From Chlorops oryzae (taxonomy: Eukaryota; Arthropoda; Insecta; Diptera; Chloropidae), in assembly GCA_020466095.1 (NCBI GenBank), contig CM035807.1, positions 50,806,752-50,870,751 on the forward strand: a stretch of 64,000 nt of DNA. Reading direction: 5' to 3'. This document shows, piece by piece, positions 1 to 11,904 of this stretch. The notes beneath the pieces are model-generated. The model had not been told where the DNA came from. It saw only the letters and a program-made list of their open reading frames with translations, and searched no databases. The position numbers and the translations under genes are program-made. How positions within the stretch are numbered: position 1 is the stretch's first letter; every line of letters starts with the position of its first letter.

Positions 1-565
1 ATCCCAATTAATTAAAATTAAGTAAGATTGTATATTCAAAGTTTTTAAGGAATTTATTTGAAATTAACTTTTTTTTAATATGGATAGTGACAATGAGAGT
101 ATGATAATTCAAACCTCATCACTTTTTTTTTTGTAGTATGTGAAACGTATTAAGCTAAACATTTGAAGGTTTTTTTTTATAAATTTTGAAATTTTCTCTG
201 TTTTGTGAGGGAAAATATGTGAGCAGTCCTTGGCAGTCCATAAAACCTATATAGTAATGAAACTTCATAATGTTGTCTGTTAAGCCCTAATCGAAATTTT
301 TGCGAATTATTGATTAAATTCAATTATCAGAATTACAAAAAGAAGTTCCTCTTTACGCTTGGTTAGAGAATGGCAAGGACAAAAGCGAATTTTTCAACTG
401 GATTGTAAAAAAATTAACAATACCATAGATGAAGAAGCAATGGCAGTGGTTAAGACCCAACAAAAAAGAAAAACGCTTAAGGAAATACTGTAGTAAGTGG
501 CTTACTGCATAGACAAGTTTCGTTACAGCAAAAAATAAAAGAAAATAATGCATATTATATTGGTA
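1..565. other. AT-rich flank, no firm gene
   Basis: This is AT-rich sequence with poly(A/T) runs and no confident feature. A plus-strand frame from about 332 to 492 stays open for roughly 50 codons, rich in Lys, Gln and Glu, and ends at a TAG. It has no recognisable domain and no start codon, so it could be an exon remnant or chance. Confidence 0.4.
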
Positions 566-1020
566 CTTAAAGACTGTCCCAGAAATAACTCTCCTTTTTT
601 TGGGCTATTTATAAAGTGTTATAAAAGTGTTAACTCTAAAGCAACATATCAGGTACCTTAATAAAAAATAAATGTTGCAGATTCCGAAAAAAATACTCAT
701 AAGTAAAATAAAAGAGCTACTGAAAAGATGTCATCTCAACAAGAAGAAAAGCGGAAAGCAATTATTTGCAAATACCTGGAAAATCCAAACACCACGAACA
801 AAAATATCGCTAAGGAAGTTAACGTGTGCGTAAAACCTCGAAAGGACCATAAAACGATACAGACAGCTTATCCCTTTGTCAAAAACACCAGGCTGACGGA
901 GAAAAAATGGTCCAGCAAACCAAGCGGTGTCCCAGAACGTTAAGCGGGTGTTTACTCTGAATCCAGGCACTTCGAATCGTGATACGGAAGCAAAAGCGGG
1001 AACGTCGAAGTCAAGTGTTC
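566..1020 (+). pseudogene. Tc1-like transposon, 5' half with transposase N-terminus
   Basis: This is the left part of a Tc1/mariner-superfamily element. The ORF from 728 begins with an N-terminal helix-turn-helix-like segment (KAIICKYLENPNTTNKNIAK) of the kind that binds the terminal repeats, then loses frame and meets a stop at 943. Further fragments continue to 1020. The stretch 566-727 upstream (with ACTGTCCCAGAAATAAC) is probably the terminal repeat and leader. The element is cut at 1020 by Gypsy element E. The other half of the transposase resumes at 45783, and the reading frame across the two ends matches once the 4-bp duplication is removed. It is a dead copy and the outermost layer of the nest. 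Confidence 0.7.
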
Positions 1021-1498
1021 TGAAATGTCCATTTATTCTTTACTTAAACAAATGTTTATGGTTTAAATAAATTTGTCTTTATTTAAGAGAAAGTGGTTGG
1101 AATTCCTTTACTGGTAAAGGCGGGTGAACGCCTTTGTTCAAATTGGGGCATTGAATGTGTATCGCTTAGAACTAACAATAATTACTTATTCTAGTTTCTA
1201 AACAGGCAGCGATCGATGTATTCGGATCGCTGACTCTATGCGCTGATGGAAAAGGGTAACATGCATTCCGTCGGCGTCGTATTGCACACATTTCATTGTT
1301 AATGACATTTGGATCAGAAATGCCACACATGTACTGCACATGTACTGAGTGTTGCTTTCTTTAAGTGTTCTAGAGTCACAATATTGAGTTGGATCGAAGT
1401 CAAAAGCAATAGGGTGTCGGTTTGCTGCACCAAAGAGAAATCCTGAATAGTAAATGTCATTTGTGTGTCCTTGAAGCAAGTGACCTTTATCCATAACA
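1021..1498 (-). repeat. LTR of Gypsy E (3' LTR)
   Basis: This 478-bp LTR begins TGAAATGTCC and ends ATAACA on the plus strand, that is TG...CA. Its partner at 45602-45778 shares both ends but lacks about 300 bp of the middle. The adjacent purine-rich strand (minus-strand AAAAAAGGGAGG at 1499-1512) is the polypurine tract expected beside a 3' LTR. Short ORFs read inside the LTR are not genes. Confidence 0.8.
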
Positions 1499-2039
1499 CC
1501 TCCCTTTTTTGGGCGAAAAAAACTTTTTTTTTTAAACGAGGGAAAATTTTTTTTTTTTTTTTTGGTTTCTATTTAATTATAGTCTTGTTATTTTTACCGA
1601 GTGACAATAGAATGTATATGTTCTAGATTAAATCGTTATTTTAAAATGCATTTTTAAGTTACCGTATTTAATTTAATGTATCTTAGAGTCTAGTTGTAGT
1701 TTTATGTGCTTATGATTGAATACTTATAAAATGGTTGTTATTATATTTTGAGCGGCCGTTGACTTAGAAAATTCTAGTATACCTTCATTGAGAGAGGTTT
1801 TATATACATAATAATATGATTTATATCTTTAAACTAAAATTGAGATTTTATTTATTTAAAAAAATTATTTTAAGCGTATTTTAATCTAATTTTATGTACA
1901 ATTATGGATTTTGAATTCATACCAATTTTTTAGTTACCCATTGTGTTTGTTTGAAGTACTTTATATAGACCCTTAAATAAGTTGTCCAATTCGTGACCTG
2001 CTTCATTTTCAGATATACCGTATCATAAATTTTTATGGT
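1499..2039 (-). other. 3' end of Gypsy E, polypurine tract and decayed tail
   Basis: After the polypurine tract this AT-rich stretch has no open frame. It lies where the integrase C-terminus, and env if there was one, would end. Nothing recognisable remains. Confidence 0.5.
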
Positions 2040-2945
2040 TTAATTTTTGCTAATTCCAAAAGTTCAGTAGCTCTTTTTTGTGCTGTTTGAAGTTTAAATT
2101 TTAATTCTGAATTATAGTTACCAACACTATAAATGGGATCGACTTTTCCGTTTTGCGTGAAATCGTATTGATTAACTGATTAACCAAATACTAGTTCAAA
2201 TGGTGTGTAACCATGTGGTGTCGATGGTGTGGTGTTGTAGCAATAGGTGAAATATTTAAGCCAATGATCTCAGTCAAGTTTATTTATATTTATGTACGAT
2301 CTAATGTACTCATTGAATGTTCTATGAGATCGCTCTACTGTACCTTAGGTCTGGTGGTGGTATGATGTTGAAGTTTTGTTTTGAATTTTTAGAACATTGC
2401 ATATTGATGAAAATAGATTGTTCTTGAATTCTGTACCCATATCTATCAAAATTTCATTTACAAGTCCGTAAGAGAGTATGTAATTTTGAACTTTTGCTTG
2501 AGCTATAATGTCGGCTAATTTATTTGGAATTGCTACTGTTAGAAGGTATTTTGCGAGATCGTAAATTATGGTTAGTGCGTATTCGTTACCATTGAATGAT
2601 TTGGGTAAAGGGCCTACTGTGTCGATTTGTATTAATTCAAAGCCTTGACTGATGTATTAGTTTTTACAAGAGGTTCTACATGATTGGTACCAATCAAATT
2701 TTTTCCAAAAATAATGCCTTTTTATTTTTGCTAGTAGTCGTTTAATCCCAGGATATCCTCCAAAAACCGGATCAACATAATATTTTTGTGATAATTCTTG
2801 TTTTTGGTCAGGTGAAGTATTTTCAGTTATTAAAGGTTTTATTGCAATGGTTACCTTTTTTAATTTTTTGTTGCCTATACTCTTAAATTCCTCAACGTCG
2901 ACGTATTGAAATAGACTATCGTTTCTCGATATTTTTATAGATTCG
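2040..2945 (-). pseudogene. Integrase of Gypsy E, broken
   Basis: This is the integrase of a Ty3/Gypsy pol polyprotein, the enzyme that joins the element's DNA ends to chromosomal DNA. Read on the minus strand, the linker and zinc-binding segment lie near 2700-2900. The catalytic core follows, with Asp in an IDTVGPLP motif (about 2620), a second Asp in an IDMGTEF motif (about 2440), and Glu in VERSHR (about 2335). A C-terminal segment HGYTPFELVFG sits near 2200. Several in-frame stops interrupt it. Its N-terminal edge is fused directly to LTR A at 2950. The matching upstream RNase H lies at 10038, which shows that element A split this pol gene. Confidence 0.8.
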
Positions 2946-2949
2946 AAAC

Positions 2950-3823
2950 TGTTAGGATACAGAGTGCAAAGCGCTCAGACGGGTGTCGAGGGTATAACCG
3001 AACCCTTATCCCTACTTTCAAATACAGGTTCCAAAGCTCTCAGACGGAGTCGAGCGTATAATCGCACCTATATTCCTATTGCCGAGATACAAGCACTCCG
3101 ACAGTGTCGAACGTATATTAGTCCCTATAGTATCCCTTTATAAAAATGAATAAGAAAAGGATTAAAGTTTATCCCTTTATTTTTATTGAACAAATCCTTT
3201 CTCTGGCACAAGTTTACACTTCGGAATTTACTCTCTAGTCGGCGTGGCCTCTAAGTGGGTACGCACGTTAGAGTTGAGACATCAAAACCAGTCTGCTCGT
3301 CCAGTGGACGCTGCTCCGTTTTAATTGGGAAATAGTTCTGATCCTGCATTTCCCATGATCCGTGACCTTCGTTTATTTTGCCAAATTCCTCCTTGCATAG
3401 CTTTCAATGTGTCGCGTATGTATTCCCGTTGTTGTTGTCCTATTTTAATTCCACTCACTGATACTTATGCTGTCGTCGTTCTTGCCCTGGATCCGCTTTG
3501 AGCACGTACAATCCTCTGCATCCAGCTTCTTTAGTTGCTGCATCACTTTATGATTTGCAAGCTCGTGCCTTCCTTCATGTCATTTGGCCGTCTGCGTCTA
3601 TCGTCATCGTCGTTCCAAAACCTTTCAGCTCTCGTTCACTTGTTTATTTGTTTTGAATATTATCGTCGCCCAAATGTCAGTTTCATGTTTCAATCACTTG
3701 CCTTCTTGCTTTGGTGATCGTGGCAGGGGTCTTTTGCATAGCGGTTGTAGCTATGCATTCATTAATGAAGAGAAGAACAGAAACATGGGATAGGGAATAT
3801 CCGTGCGGTTGTGACTCACAACA
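2950..3823 (-). repeat. LTR of Gypsy A (3' LTR)
   Basis: This 874-bp LTR (plus strand TGTTAGGATACA to CTCACAACA) has three imperfect direct copies of a motif around AGCGCTCAGACGG...GTCGAGCGTATAA at about 2970, 3034 and 3091. The same motif recurs in the other A LTR and in LTR D. The polypurine tract (minus strand AAAGAGGGCAGGGA, 3824-3837) abuts it. Confidence 0.88.
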
Positions 3824-4544
3824 TCCCTGCCCTCTTTGGAGAAAATCGCTACTTTAGCGATGTTCAGAATCTTTAGGCTGGATAAGTCTGTTGGTATTTT
3901 GTTCTTTGTGTTGTTTACCGCAACTGATGTTGTTGTTGGTTTAAAATTTCTTCTAATGTTTTTTATTTTGTTGTTTATTTCAAGACGAAACAATGTGTTG
4001 AAATCATGTTGCCGCTGTTGCTTTGGCGGCAAGCCGTTTGGCGTACATATATATATTTTTTTTTTTATTTGCAGGTGCAAGTGATTCGGCATTGAACTTG
4101 AAAACACAGACGACCAATGTTGGAAAGTTTGTTTCTGGATGCTTATATTGTTTCGGGAGGCAATTTTTCTCCCTACTCTCCCCTTCTTGCTGTTGATGTG
4201 CGTTCTTGTTGATAGTGTTCATTTCTTGGTCACTTTGATCCAGGGCAGATTTGATGTTATCGTGTGGTAGACTTATTGCTGATGATGTGTTGGAGTGGTG
4301 GCCGCGGCGCTTACAATTTATTTCAATTACATAGATTATATTTCTTCCTAAAAAAAAACTTCCATTTGGTTTGGCTTAGTTTAAAAAACTCTTATTACTA
4401 TTTAAGTTTTTAATTGTAGACAAAAAATAATATATTTTTTATTTATTTTTTTTTTAATTTTGAATTCCTTTGTTAAAACGATAGATAAATTGTTTTCTTT
4501 TTAATTCTAAATAAGTTTTTAATATGCAAAAAAAATATTGAAAT
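3824..4544 (-). other. 3' interior of Gypsy A, no gene
   Basis: This region is polypurine tract followed by AT-rich sequence with homopolymer runs. Short frames exist on both strands but none resembles pol or env. The minus-strand ORF at 3751-4107 runs into the LTR and is not convincing. Confidence 0.5.
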
Positions 4545-5880
4545 ATTTATTTATTTATTTATTTATTACGGCTTTTCCAGCCTTATTCCAAAATTTAAAC
4601 TATTCCATAGACATTATGTAATGCTATCTTATATTTAATGACTTCGTGTAATCCATTAGATGTTTTTTAAATAAATTAATTTCACTATTTTTTACATGGT
4701 CGGGTAGTTCATTAAAGCATTTTAACCCTTTGTAAAAAATACTGTTTTTTTCCGATTCCGCTTTGTAAAGAGGCAATTTGAAATTATTTCTTTGTCTTGT
4801 GTTTATGTCATGTATTTCATAAATAAACTTTATATTTGTTCTAAGATAATCAGGCAAATACGCATTGCTTTATTTTGCAGCTTTTGTAGCTTTTCAATTT
4901 GAGTATCTTTAATAATAAAGAAAATTGTGGGACAACAGATAAAGTGTGGTTCAACTATAGACCTATAAACCTTTGTTTTATAGTATCTATTAACATATTT
5001 ACAGGTTCTTTTGATAAACCATATTTTGCTAGCTATTTTATTGATTGTATAATTGATATGATCATCAAATTTCAATTGATCATCTATTTGAATACCCAGA
5101 TACTTTATCTTCTGTACTCTTTCAATTTCTATATTATTTATTTTAATACTTTCAATATCATTGTTTCTCTTCCTTGTTATAAACATGAAGTTAGTTTTAT
5201 CGATATTTATTTTTAATTTGTTTGCACAAAGGCAAATATAAAGGGAATCTAAATCAACTTGTAATTTTTCTTTTATTTCACGTTCATTTGTACCACTGAT
5301 CGAAATTAATGCGTCATCCGCAAATAATTTAATTGAAGCATATTTCAGGGCTAAGTTAATATCATTAATATATATATTAAATAAAATTGGCGCCAGAACA
5401 GAGCCTTGAAGCAGGCCGATTTCGATATTTAATTCTTCCGAGACTTCCAAACCAATTACTGTGCTTTGTATACGATTTGTTGAAAAACTTTTAAACCATT
5501 TCAACTCCATACCTCTTATGCCGATGGCAAATAATTTATCCATTAATATTTTTTGGTCTATAGTTTCAAAAGCTCTTTTAAGATCGACGAACACAGATAT
5601 TATCGAATATCTATTGTTGAGTTCTTCTTTCCATTCTGCTATGACCTTATTTAATGCCGTCTCACAAGAATGTTTCTTCCTAAATCCTGACTGTTGAGGT
5701 AACATTATCTTATTGATCTCTAAATATTGCACTAATTGTCGTTTTACTACGATTTCTAAAATTTTTTCGTCACCGGGTAATGTGTTAATTGGACGTATTT
5801 CTTATGCTTTTGTAGTATTTTTTACTTTTTTTATTGGGACTATAAATTATTATTGGAGAATTATTTTATACGTTATAAGT
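4545..5880 (-). pseudogene. CR1-like non-LTR retrotransposon fragment (reverse transcriptase)
   Basis: This is a 5'-truncated non-LTR element. Minus-strand ORFs 5732-4830 and 4857-4624 form one reverse transcriptase broken by a frameshift near 4850. Visible RT motifs are RPINTLP near 5790, SGFRKKHS near 5690, FVDLKRAFETID near 5595, a degenerate LLQGSVLAPILFNIYINDI near 5400, and the catalytic LFADDALI near 5315. The element ends in a (TAAA)n tail on the minus strand at 4545-4568, as for CR1/L2-like lineages. No endonuclease domain is present, which is common for 5'-truncated copies. It lies inside Gypsy A, between its pre-protease ORF and its 3' LTR. Confidence 0.8.
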
Positions 5881-6174
5881 TCTAGTTCCAGGGTTGAGTA
5901 ATACCTTTTGATACACATCTTTTTCCTCTCCATATATATATATATATATATAAGATAAAAATAAAACCAAAAACTGGTGCCCATCTTCGTTTCTACTTTT
6001 TGCAATTTCTGCAGTTTTTTCCCTTAGTGTTTCTACTTTTTGGGAATGAAAATAAAATATTAAATGTGCCTTTTCATCCAATTTTGATGGTTCAAAAATT
6101 TTTGAAGTTCCAATTTCTCTGTTCATAACTGGTATATCACTTACGTAAAAGTGAACCACGACATTGTCGTTCAA
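5866..6174 (-). pseudogene. Gypsy A gag-pol linker ORF
   Basis: This 102-codon minus-strand ORF of Gypsy A lies downstream of the CCHC region, where G has the stretch before the protease. A segment around SKLDEKAHLIFYFHSQK is similar to PSKTDEKVHLVTFFHSHN in element D (38481-38720). That supports both being fragments of the same linker region in related elements. A (TA)n microsatellite at about 5933-5952 disturbs its end. Function is unknown and no catalytic motif is visible. Confidence 0.5.
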
Positions 6175-6448
6175 ATTAGTCCTTTGTTTTTTTCTTTTTT
6201 AATAAACATTCTTTTTTACTGTCTATTTTTTCAGTTTAAAGATTTTAGAATCTTCTTCTACATCTTCTAAGAGTAATTTTGAAATTTCTAGCTCCTCTAA
6301 TTTATATTCTTCCTTGTTATCTACGAATTTTACTTTCTTTATATTTGAGGAGACTAGATTAGGCCTATAAATTTTGATATTAAATTTGGCATTCCGGTCT
6401 ATTGGCCGAGACCGGGCCCCTGGGAGTTTCCCTGGCTAACATTTCCTT

Positions 6449-6995
6449 GCTGTTGCGCATTACACAATCTCGCTATATGCCCCAATTGAGAGCATTTGTA
6501 GCACCGTACATTAATGCGATTATTTTCAGGGAAATTTTTTGTGAAACTATTTGACCCACTTTGGTTGTAGGACTTAGAATTCTCTGCTATGTTTGTATTA
6601 AAATTTTCATCTCCGCCTTGTTTTGCGTTCTGGTTAAATGGTTCTCTATTTTGCTGCTAAATTCTGTGTACATTATTGTTTTCGACCTTATTCCAACAAA
6701 AAGGTGTGCTTTAATGACCATTTATCCTACAAATATTGCAAAACAAGGTTTTCATTTTATTGAAACATTTTTCTTCTGTATGACCCGTCCTTTCGCAATA
6801 TGTACACATTTCTGTAGGACACATAGCTTTATAATTTTTGTTGCAATGTGCGCTAAATTGGTGTCCATATTGGGCACAACTGTTGCAAAATGGCGTTTTT
6901 TTTTGTGGCACAGACATCCCAAGTCTGTCCTTCTAAATTGCAGAAAAAAAACTTAATCATTTGTGTTCCTACTAAGGGTGGCTTGTTCAAATAAT
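6449..6995 (-). pseudogene. Nucleocapsid-like CCHC knuckles of Gypsy A
   Basis: This is the RNA-binding part of a gag polyprotein. The minus-strand ORF 6917-6711 holds C-x2-C-x4-H knuckles (CNSCAQYGH, CTYCERTGH, CNICRINGH). A further knuckle, CYKCSQLGHIARLC, lies at 6462-6503 in another frame, and a degenerate first one sits near 6950. The arrangement matches the five-knuckle gag of provirus G. Frameshifts separate the knuckles, so the region cannot be translated as one protein. Confidence 0.7.
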
Positions 6996-7074
6996 GTTTA
7001 AAATAATTATTTTTGTCATTTTCTGCATGTAGGTCTTCTGACTCTTCTGCTTATTTAATGAGGTCTGCGAGTGG

Positions 7075-8250
7075 TTAATCTTTTGAACCTTCAAGCATAT
7101 AAGGATCCTTTACACCGAAAATGAACTTATTAGTTGCCAGTTTTCTATATTCGCTAAATGCCGACAATGCCTCTACATTGTTCCATGATTTTTTAATTAC
7201 CACTTCTGCTTCATTTAATAAAAATTCCAATCTGCCACCAAATGCTGATGCTCTCTCGTCATTCTGTTGATATGAGCTTGCTATTTCTGAACTTATAGTT
7301 TCAAGGGCTCGTTTTTTTAAAAATTCAATTTTTATCAAATCACAAAGTTCATCTAAGATACTAATTGATCTATGGCTTACTTTCAAGTAGGCCGTACCTG
7401 TTAATCTGTTTTTTATGCATTTTATAACGTCTATTATGTTAAAGTTGCCCACAACGCTTTTAAGCAACTCTTTTCCAGTGACAATTTGATCAACTTCTAA
7501 GCTCAACTCTTGATTGTTTGACCCCGAAAAGTATGGTACAAGTCGATTGACCTTTTCCATTAATTCATCCACTTGTGGTGGATTCGCCATGGTTATACTT
7601 ATTGATGGCAAATTTAGATTTGTGGGTGTCATGGAATTTTCTGTGTCAGTAGCTACGTTTGAGCTTGTTGAAAGAATGAGATTATTCGTGTTTGTTCTGG
7701 TTTTTCGTACTGGGTTAGGGCTTGGAGAATTAGCGGTGTCACATACGTTTTTCAGAGCGACTCTCAAATCTCTTACTTCCTGTTTCAAAGGTCTTAATTC
7801 TTCCTCGCTTTCCTTTAAACTCTCTTTGTCCTTTTCTACTGTCCATGCTAACTCGTTTCCGACTTCTTTACTCAGTGCTTCTTTTAAGTCCTGATTATCT
7901 TTTTCCGATTCGTCAATTAAATTATTCTGTACGTCAATCTGTTTTCTTAGGTTTTTGCACTCTTTCGTTAAACCACGAATCGTTTGTTCTAGTAATTGAA
8001 TATTTTCTTCAGTGGCTTGTTCCGACGCACCCACTGTATTTTTTACTTGATTGATCAAAAACGTTGCTTCTCCAATTCTCCAAAAATGCCCTCACACTAT
8101 TTGGTCTTTTAACAATTGAGAAATTTCCTTACTCAGATATGCTTCCATTACTAGTTCTCTTGCTTCTCTCAAAATTATTTCTGAATCGTACTCGAACTCT
8201 TTTAATTTTTCTTTTAATTTTTCTTTTAGTGATTCTTGTTCTTTGGCCAT
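7075..8250 (-). pseudogene. Gag of Gypsy A, one nonsense codon
   Basis: This is the structural gag protein of element A. Translation from the ATG at 8250 gives a charged, coiled-coil-like N-terminus, then an in-frame TGA near 8088, then an open frame to 7075. The core shows VPYFSG followed by a helical region (IKCIKNRLTG, DELCDLIKIEF). It aligns by eye with the G gag core (VPFFSG, CVKERLLGDAY, DEVCELLKSLY). The nucleocapsid region follows at 6995-6449. The frame is otherwise largely intact, so only a few lesions separate it from a functional gag. Confidence 0.8.
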
Positions 8251-8924
8251 ATGGCTTGATCAATATATTGATATTTAAGTCAAAAAATATTTCTAACAGA
8301 CAGGATTCAGCACTATCAAATTGAATAAATTCTTATGCACTCAACGTTTCAATTTTCTTGTTTTCCGAATTCATTTTTGCTTTTTCGACTTCTGCTATTG
8401 GGTTATTTCTGCGTTAAACTGCTACCGTTGTGTTTTTATTTAATTAAAATACTTTTTATTTCACTTTTCTTTTGCCAGACAGAAAGGATTTTTCAAAATT
8501 AATAAATACAAACAAATACAAAAAAAAAATTTCGTTGTGCTTTACCATGCAATCTTGCCACGAATTATTCTTCGGATTTCTTTGGTAGCAACTAGTTGCT
8601 GTTTAAAACTGGCACAGTTCCAATTCAATGCGATTTATTGTAGCCCTTCATGCATGCACACTTAAGGTGATCAATTTCTTCACAGTTGCCTCCAAGGTCC
8701 TTCTGCTAAGATATACCGGCACCTATGGTTTAATAACGACCGCCGCCAGTATAGGCTCAGCTCTAAAAACTACAAAATGCTATGCGGTTAATGTTCTGCA
8801 CGTCGGTGATAACTAGTTACCGTTTAAAACTGTCACAGTTCCAACTAAGCAAAAACCCGCAGAGTTTACTTGCAATTTTCTTGTAAAAACTTATTGGAGA
8901 ACTTTGTTCGAATCCAACTGAAAG

Positions 8925-8952
8925 TCAGTCGAATACCAGCTGCGCCAATTAA
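8925..8952 (-). promoter_or_regulatory. Primer binding site of Gypsy A
   Basis: On the minus strand, directly after the LTR, the sequence reads TTAATTGGCGCAGCTGG. The TGGCGCAG core is what is expected for a tRNA 3' end (tRNA-Ser-like, as in insect Gypsy elements), with imperfect complementarity beyond it. The tRNA identity is inferred from memory of related elements. Confidence 0.6.
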
Positions 8953-9833
8953 TGTTTGGATACAAAGTGCAAAGTGCTCAGACGGGTGTCGAGCGTATAA
9001 CCGCACCCTTATTCCTACTTTCAAATACAGGTTCCAAAGCGCTTAGACGCAGTCGAGCGTATTACCGCACCCATATTCCTATTGCCGAGATACAGGGTAC
9101 CAAGCGCTCAGACAGTGTCGAGCGTATATTAGTCCCTATAGTATCCATTTATAAAAATTAATAAGCAAAGGATTAAAGTTTATCCCTTATTTTTATTGAA
9201 CAAATCCTTTCTCTGGCACAAGTTTACACTTCGGAATTTACTCTCTAGTCGCCGTGGCCTCTGGGTGGGTACGCACGTAAGAGTTGAAAATTCAAAACCA
9301 GTCTGTCTGTCCAGTGGACGCTGCTCCGTTTTTATAGGTAAATAGTGCTGATCCTGCATTTCCCATGATCCGTGATCTTCGTTTATTTTGCCAAATTCCT
9401 CCTTGCATAGCTTTCAATGTATCGCTTATGTAGTCCCGTTGTTGTTGTCCTATTTTAATTCCACTCACTGATACTTATGCTGTCGTCGTTCTTGCCCTGG
9501 ATCCGCTTTGAGCACGTACAATCCTCTGCATCCAGCTTCTTTAGTTGCTGCATCACTTTATGATTTGCAAGCTCCTGCCTTCCTTCATGTCATTTGGCCG
9601 TCTGCGTCTATCGTTATCGTCGTTCCAAAACCTTTCAGCTCTCGTTCACTGGTTTATTTGTTTTGAATATTATCGTCGCCCAAATGTCAGTTTCATGTTT
9701 CAATCACTTGCCTTCTTGCTTTGGTGATCGTGGCTGGGGTCTTTTGCATAGTGGTTGTAGATATGCATTCATTCATGAACAGAAGAACAGAAAGTTGGGA
9801 TAGGGAATGTTTGTGCGGTTGTGACTCACAACA
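8953..9833 (-). repeat. LTR of Gypsy A (5' LTR)
   Basis: This 881-bp LTR is closely similar to 2950-3823 along its whole length, with scattered substitutions and small indels, so A is older than provirus G. It carries the same three repeats of the GCTCAGAC/GTCGAGCG motif (about 8971, 9036, 9100). ORFs seen in the same places in both LTRs (3535-3793 and 9545-9803) reflect this repeat, not genes. Confidence 0.88.
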
Positions 9834-10037
9834 AAACCTTCTTTCCCAACTAATGTTTCAAGCTTGCAAAATAATTGATCAAGTTCAATATTTTTATAAG
9901 CAAATAAGCTTTCAAATTTCATTTCAATTATTTTTCTTTTTCCATGCAATAATGTTATAAATTAGGAGGAAATTAAATCATTTTCAATATTGGTGCACCT
10001 TTGAGTTAGGAGTTTTAGGCTTGGTATCTGTTTTACT

Positions 10038-11902
10038 TCATGTGTCGTACACGTGCTTTGCATTGTGAGTGTAAGTAACTAAATTTTTAAAGTCAGGTGC
10101 TTGGGGAGTTGATTTGGATCTAGTAACTACTTGAGTAATTGCTGAATTTTCTTCTTTAACTCGCTTGAAATCCCCGAGATCATTGCGAGATAAGGCGTCT
10201 GCACCGCAGTTGTCTTTGCCTTTTATATATTCTATTTCAAAGTCATATTCTTCGAGGTCAAGCCTCATTCTGGTGAGTTTAGATGATGGATTTTTCATTG
10301 CAAATAGATATGTGAGTGGCGTATGATAGCTTTTTATCAAAAATTTAGTACCATAGATGTAAGGCTTAAAAACATTTATCGCCCAGTGTATGGCTGTATG
10401 CTTGATGACTGATTTGTTGGATTCTCCCTGTGTAAAGGGTTTTGAACCGAAATCTATAAGTATGCCATTATGGCTTTGGCTTAGAACTGCACCACAAGCA
10501 ACTTAACTTGCATCTGTTGTTATGCAAAAAGGTTTTTCGAGGTTTGGATATTTAAGAATCCTTGGAGATACCAAGGATTTTTGAGGTACTGAAATGCCTT
10601 TTCGCATTATGTACTCCAAACAAATGTGCATTTTTTCCTTGCCAATTTAGTGATATGAGAAGCATGGTGCGAAAAATTTGGGATGAATCTTCTGTAATAG
10701 TTGACAAAAGCAACGAATCGTTGACATTGGTCTGCATTTAAAGGTTTGGGATATAAAACAATTTTTTCAAATTTTAAGTCATCTGGCAAACTGCCTTGTT
10801 CTGTGCATTTAAGTCCTAAAAATGTTACTTGGGAATTAAAGAATTTACACTTATCTGGGTGAAGGTTTAAGTTTGTTTGTCGGCAAATGTCGAAAACTGC
10901 TTTTAGATTGGTGAGAATGTGGTTTTCCGAGCAACCTACTACTATGAGGTCATCCATATACATTAATGTTCTATTTGGACCTAATCCGGAAAGAGCAATG
11001 TTCACCATTAGTTGAAAAGAATTTGAAGCTCTTTTTAAACCAAATAGTAGTATCTTGAATCTAAATGAGCCTTTATCTGTGGAGAATGAAGTTATACCCA
11101 ATTCCATTTGGTGAAATCCTGATTTGAGATCTAAACATGAGAAGTTTTTTACGCGTCCTAATTGATCGAGCATGTCGTCAATTCTAGGAAGTGGGTATTT
11201 ATCTGATGCGAGTTTTTTTGTTATCTGTCTATTGTCTACTACGAGCCTAAATTTTTTTTGTTGAGTTCGGTAAAGAGTTTTTAGATACTAACAGTATAGG
11301 GCTGTTGTATTCGGATGTCGAAGGTTCTACGATATTATCTTTAATAAGTTTGTCTATATTTTTGTCAATTTCTGGCTTGTGTGAGTGTGAGGTAATCTGT
11401 AATTTTTCATGAAGACTGGTGTTTTATTCTTTAGTTGTAGTTTTTGCTTGTAAAAATGATTAAAAGTGCAAGGATCAGTCTCTAACGCAACTACATCAGT
11501 ATAATTACGGCATAGATTGTCTAGTTTTTCTCGGTGTGGTATAGGACAGTTTTGAGTGATTTTATTGATTTTTTTTCGTTCTTGCGTTTCATTTAATTTG
11601 GTTAAATTTACCATAAGATAATTTGATGATTCGGTTTTAATATCATAATCCTTGACAAAAACGTCTTTGCCCTTTGTATTAATTATTCTGACATAAGTGT
11701 TTTTATAATCGACATTGGTGTTTCCTATTGTAATTCCATCTGCTTATTCTTGATTTGGGATAAGAAAATGTGATTCGGTTGAATTGACGTGAATTTTTCT
11801 AATGACTTCCGCTCTAGCTGGTATAGTAAGTACATCTTTTGTTGGAGAGTCTAAAATTTCTACTTCTAAATGACCTTCCATTGAGCGTGGTTTCTTTTCT
11901 GG
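10038..11902 (-). pseudogene. Reverse transcriptase and RNase H of Gypsy E, broken
   Basis: This is the central part of a Ty3/Gypsy pol, which copies element RNA into DNA and degrades the RNA strand. On the minus strand from 11902: a post-protease region with KDVLTIPARAEV and YVRIINT (11880-11620), the RT N-terminus (11614-11240), the RT palm with LDLKSGFHQME (about 11130) and the catalytic YMDD at 10949-10960, then FVNYYRRFIPNF (about 10680), and the RNase H C-terminus with YIKGKDNCGADALSR (about 10200). Frameshifts separate ORFs 11614-11354, 11173-10607, 10737-10552 and 10340-10038. No protease active site of E was found. The pol continues as integrase at 2945 on the far side of element A. 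Confidence 0.85.
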
Positions 11903-11904
11903 TC

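Larger units (their letters stand above)
2950..9833 (-). mobile_element. Gypsy LTR retrotransposon A, internally defective
   Basis: This is a minus-strand Gypsy-type element with LTRs at 2950-3823 and 8953-9833, and AAAC TSDs at 2946-2949 and 9834-9837. It inserted between RNase H and integrase of element E. It keeps a PBS, gag and CCHC region, but no protease, RT or integrase of its own was found. Between the pre-protease ORF and the 3' LTR there is only AT-rich sequence and a CR1-like fragment. It is therefore non-autonomous, either by deletion or by origin. Its gag is clearly related to that of provirus G, and its LTR ends (TGTTGTGAG on the minus strand) match G. Confidence 0.85.

Noticed and set aside
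1198..1494. 98-codon minus ORF
   Set aside because: Inside the LTR of Gypsy E, and absent from the partner LTR because of its deletion; no domain.
3535..3793. ORFs repeated at 9545-9803
   Set aside because: Both lie in the two LTRs of Gypsy A, so conservation reflects the LTR, not coding.
7514..7894. 126-codon plus ORF
   Set aside because: Antisense shadow of the Gypsy A gag.
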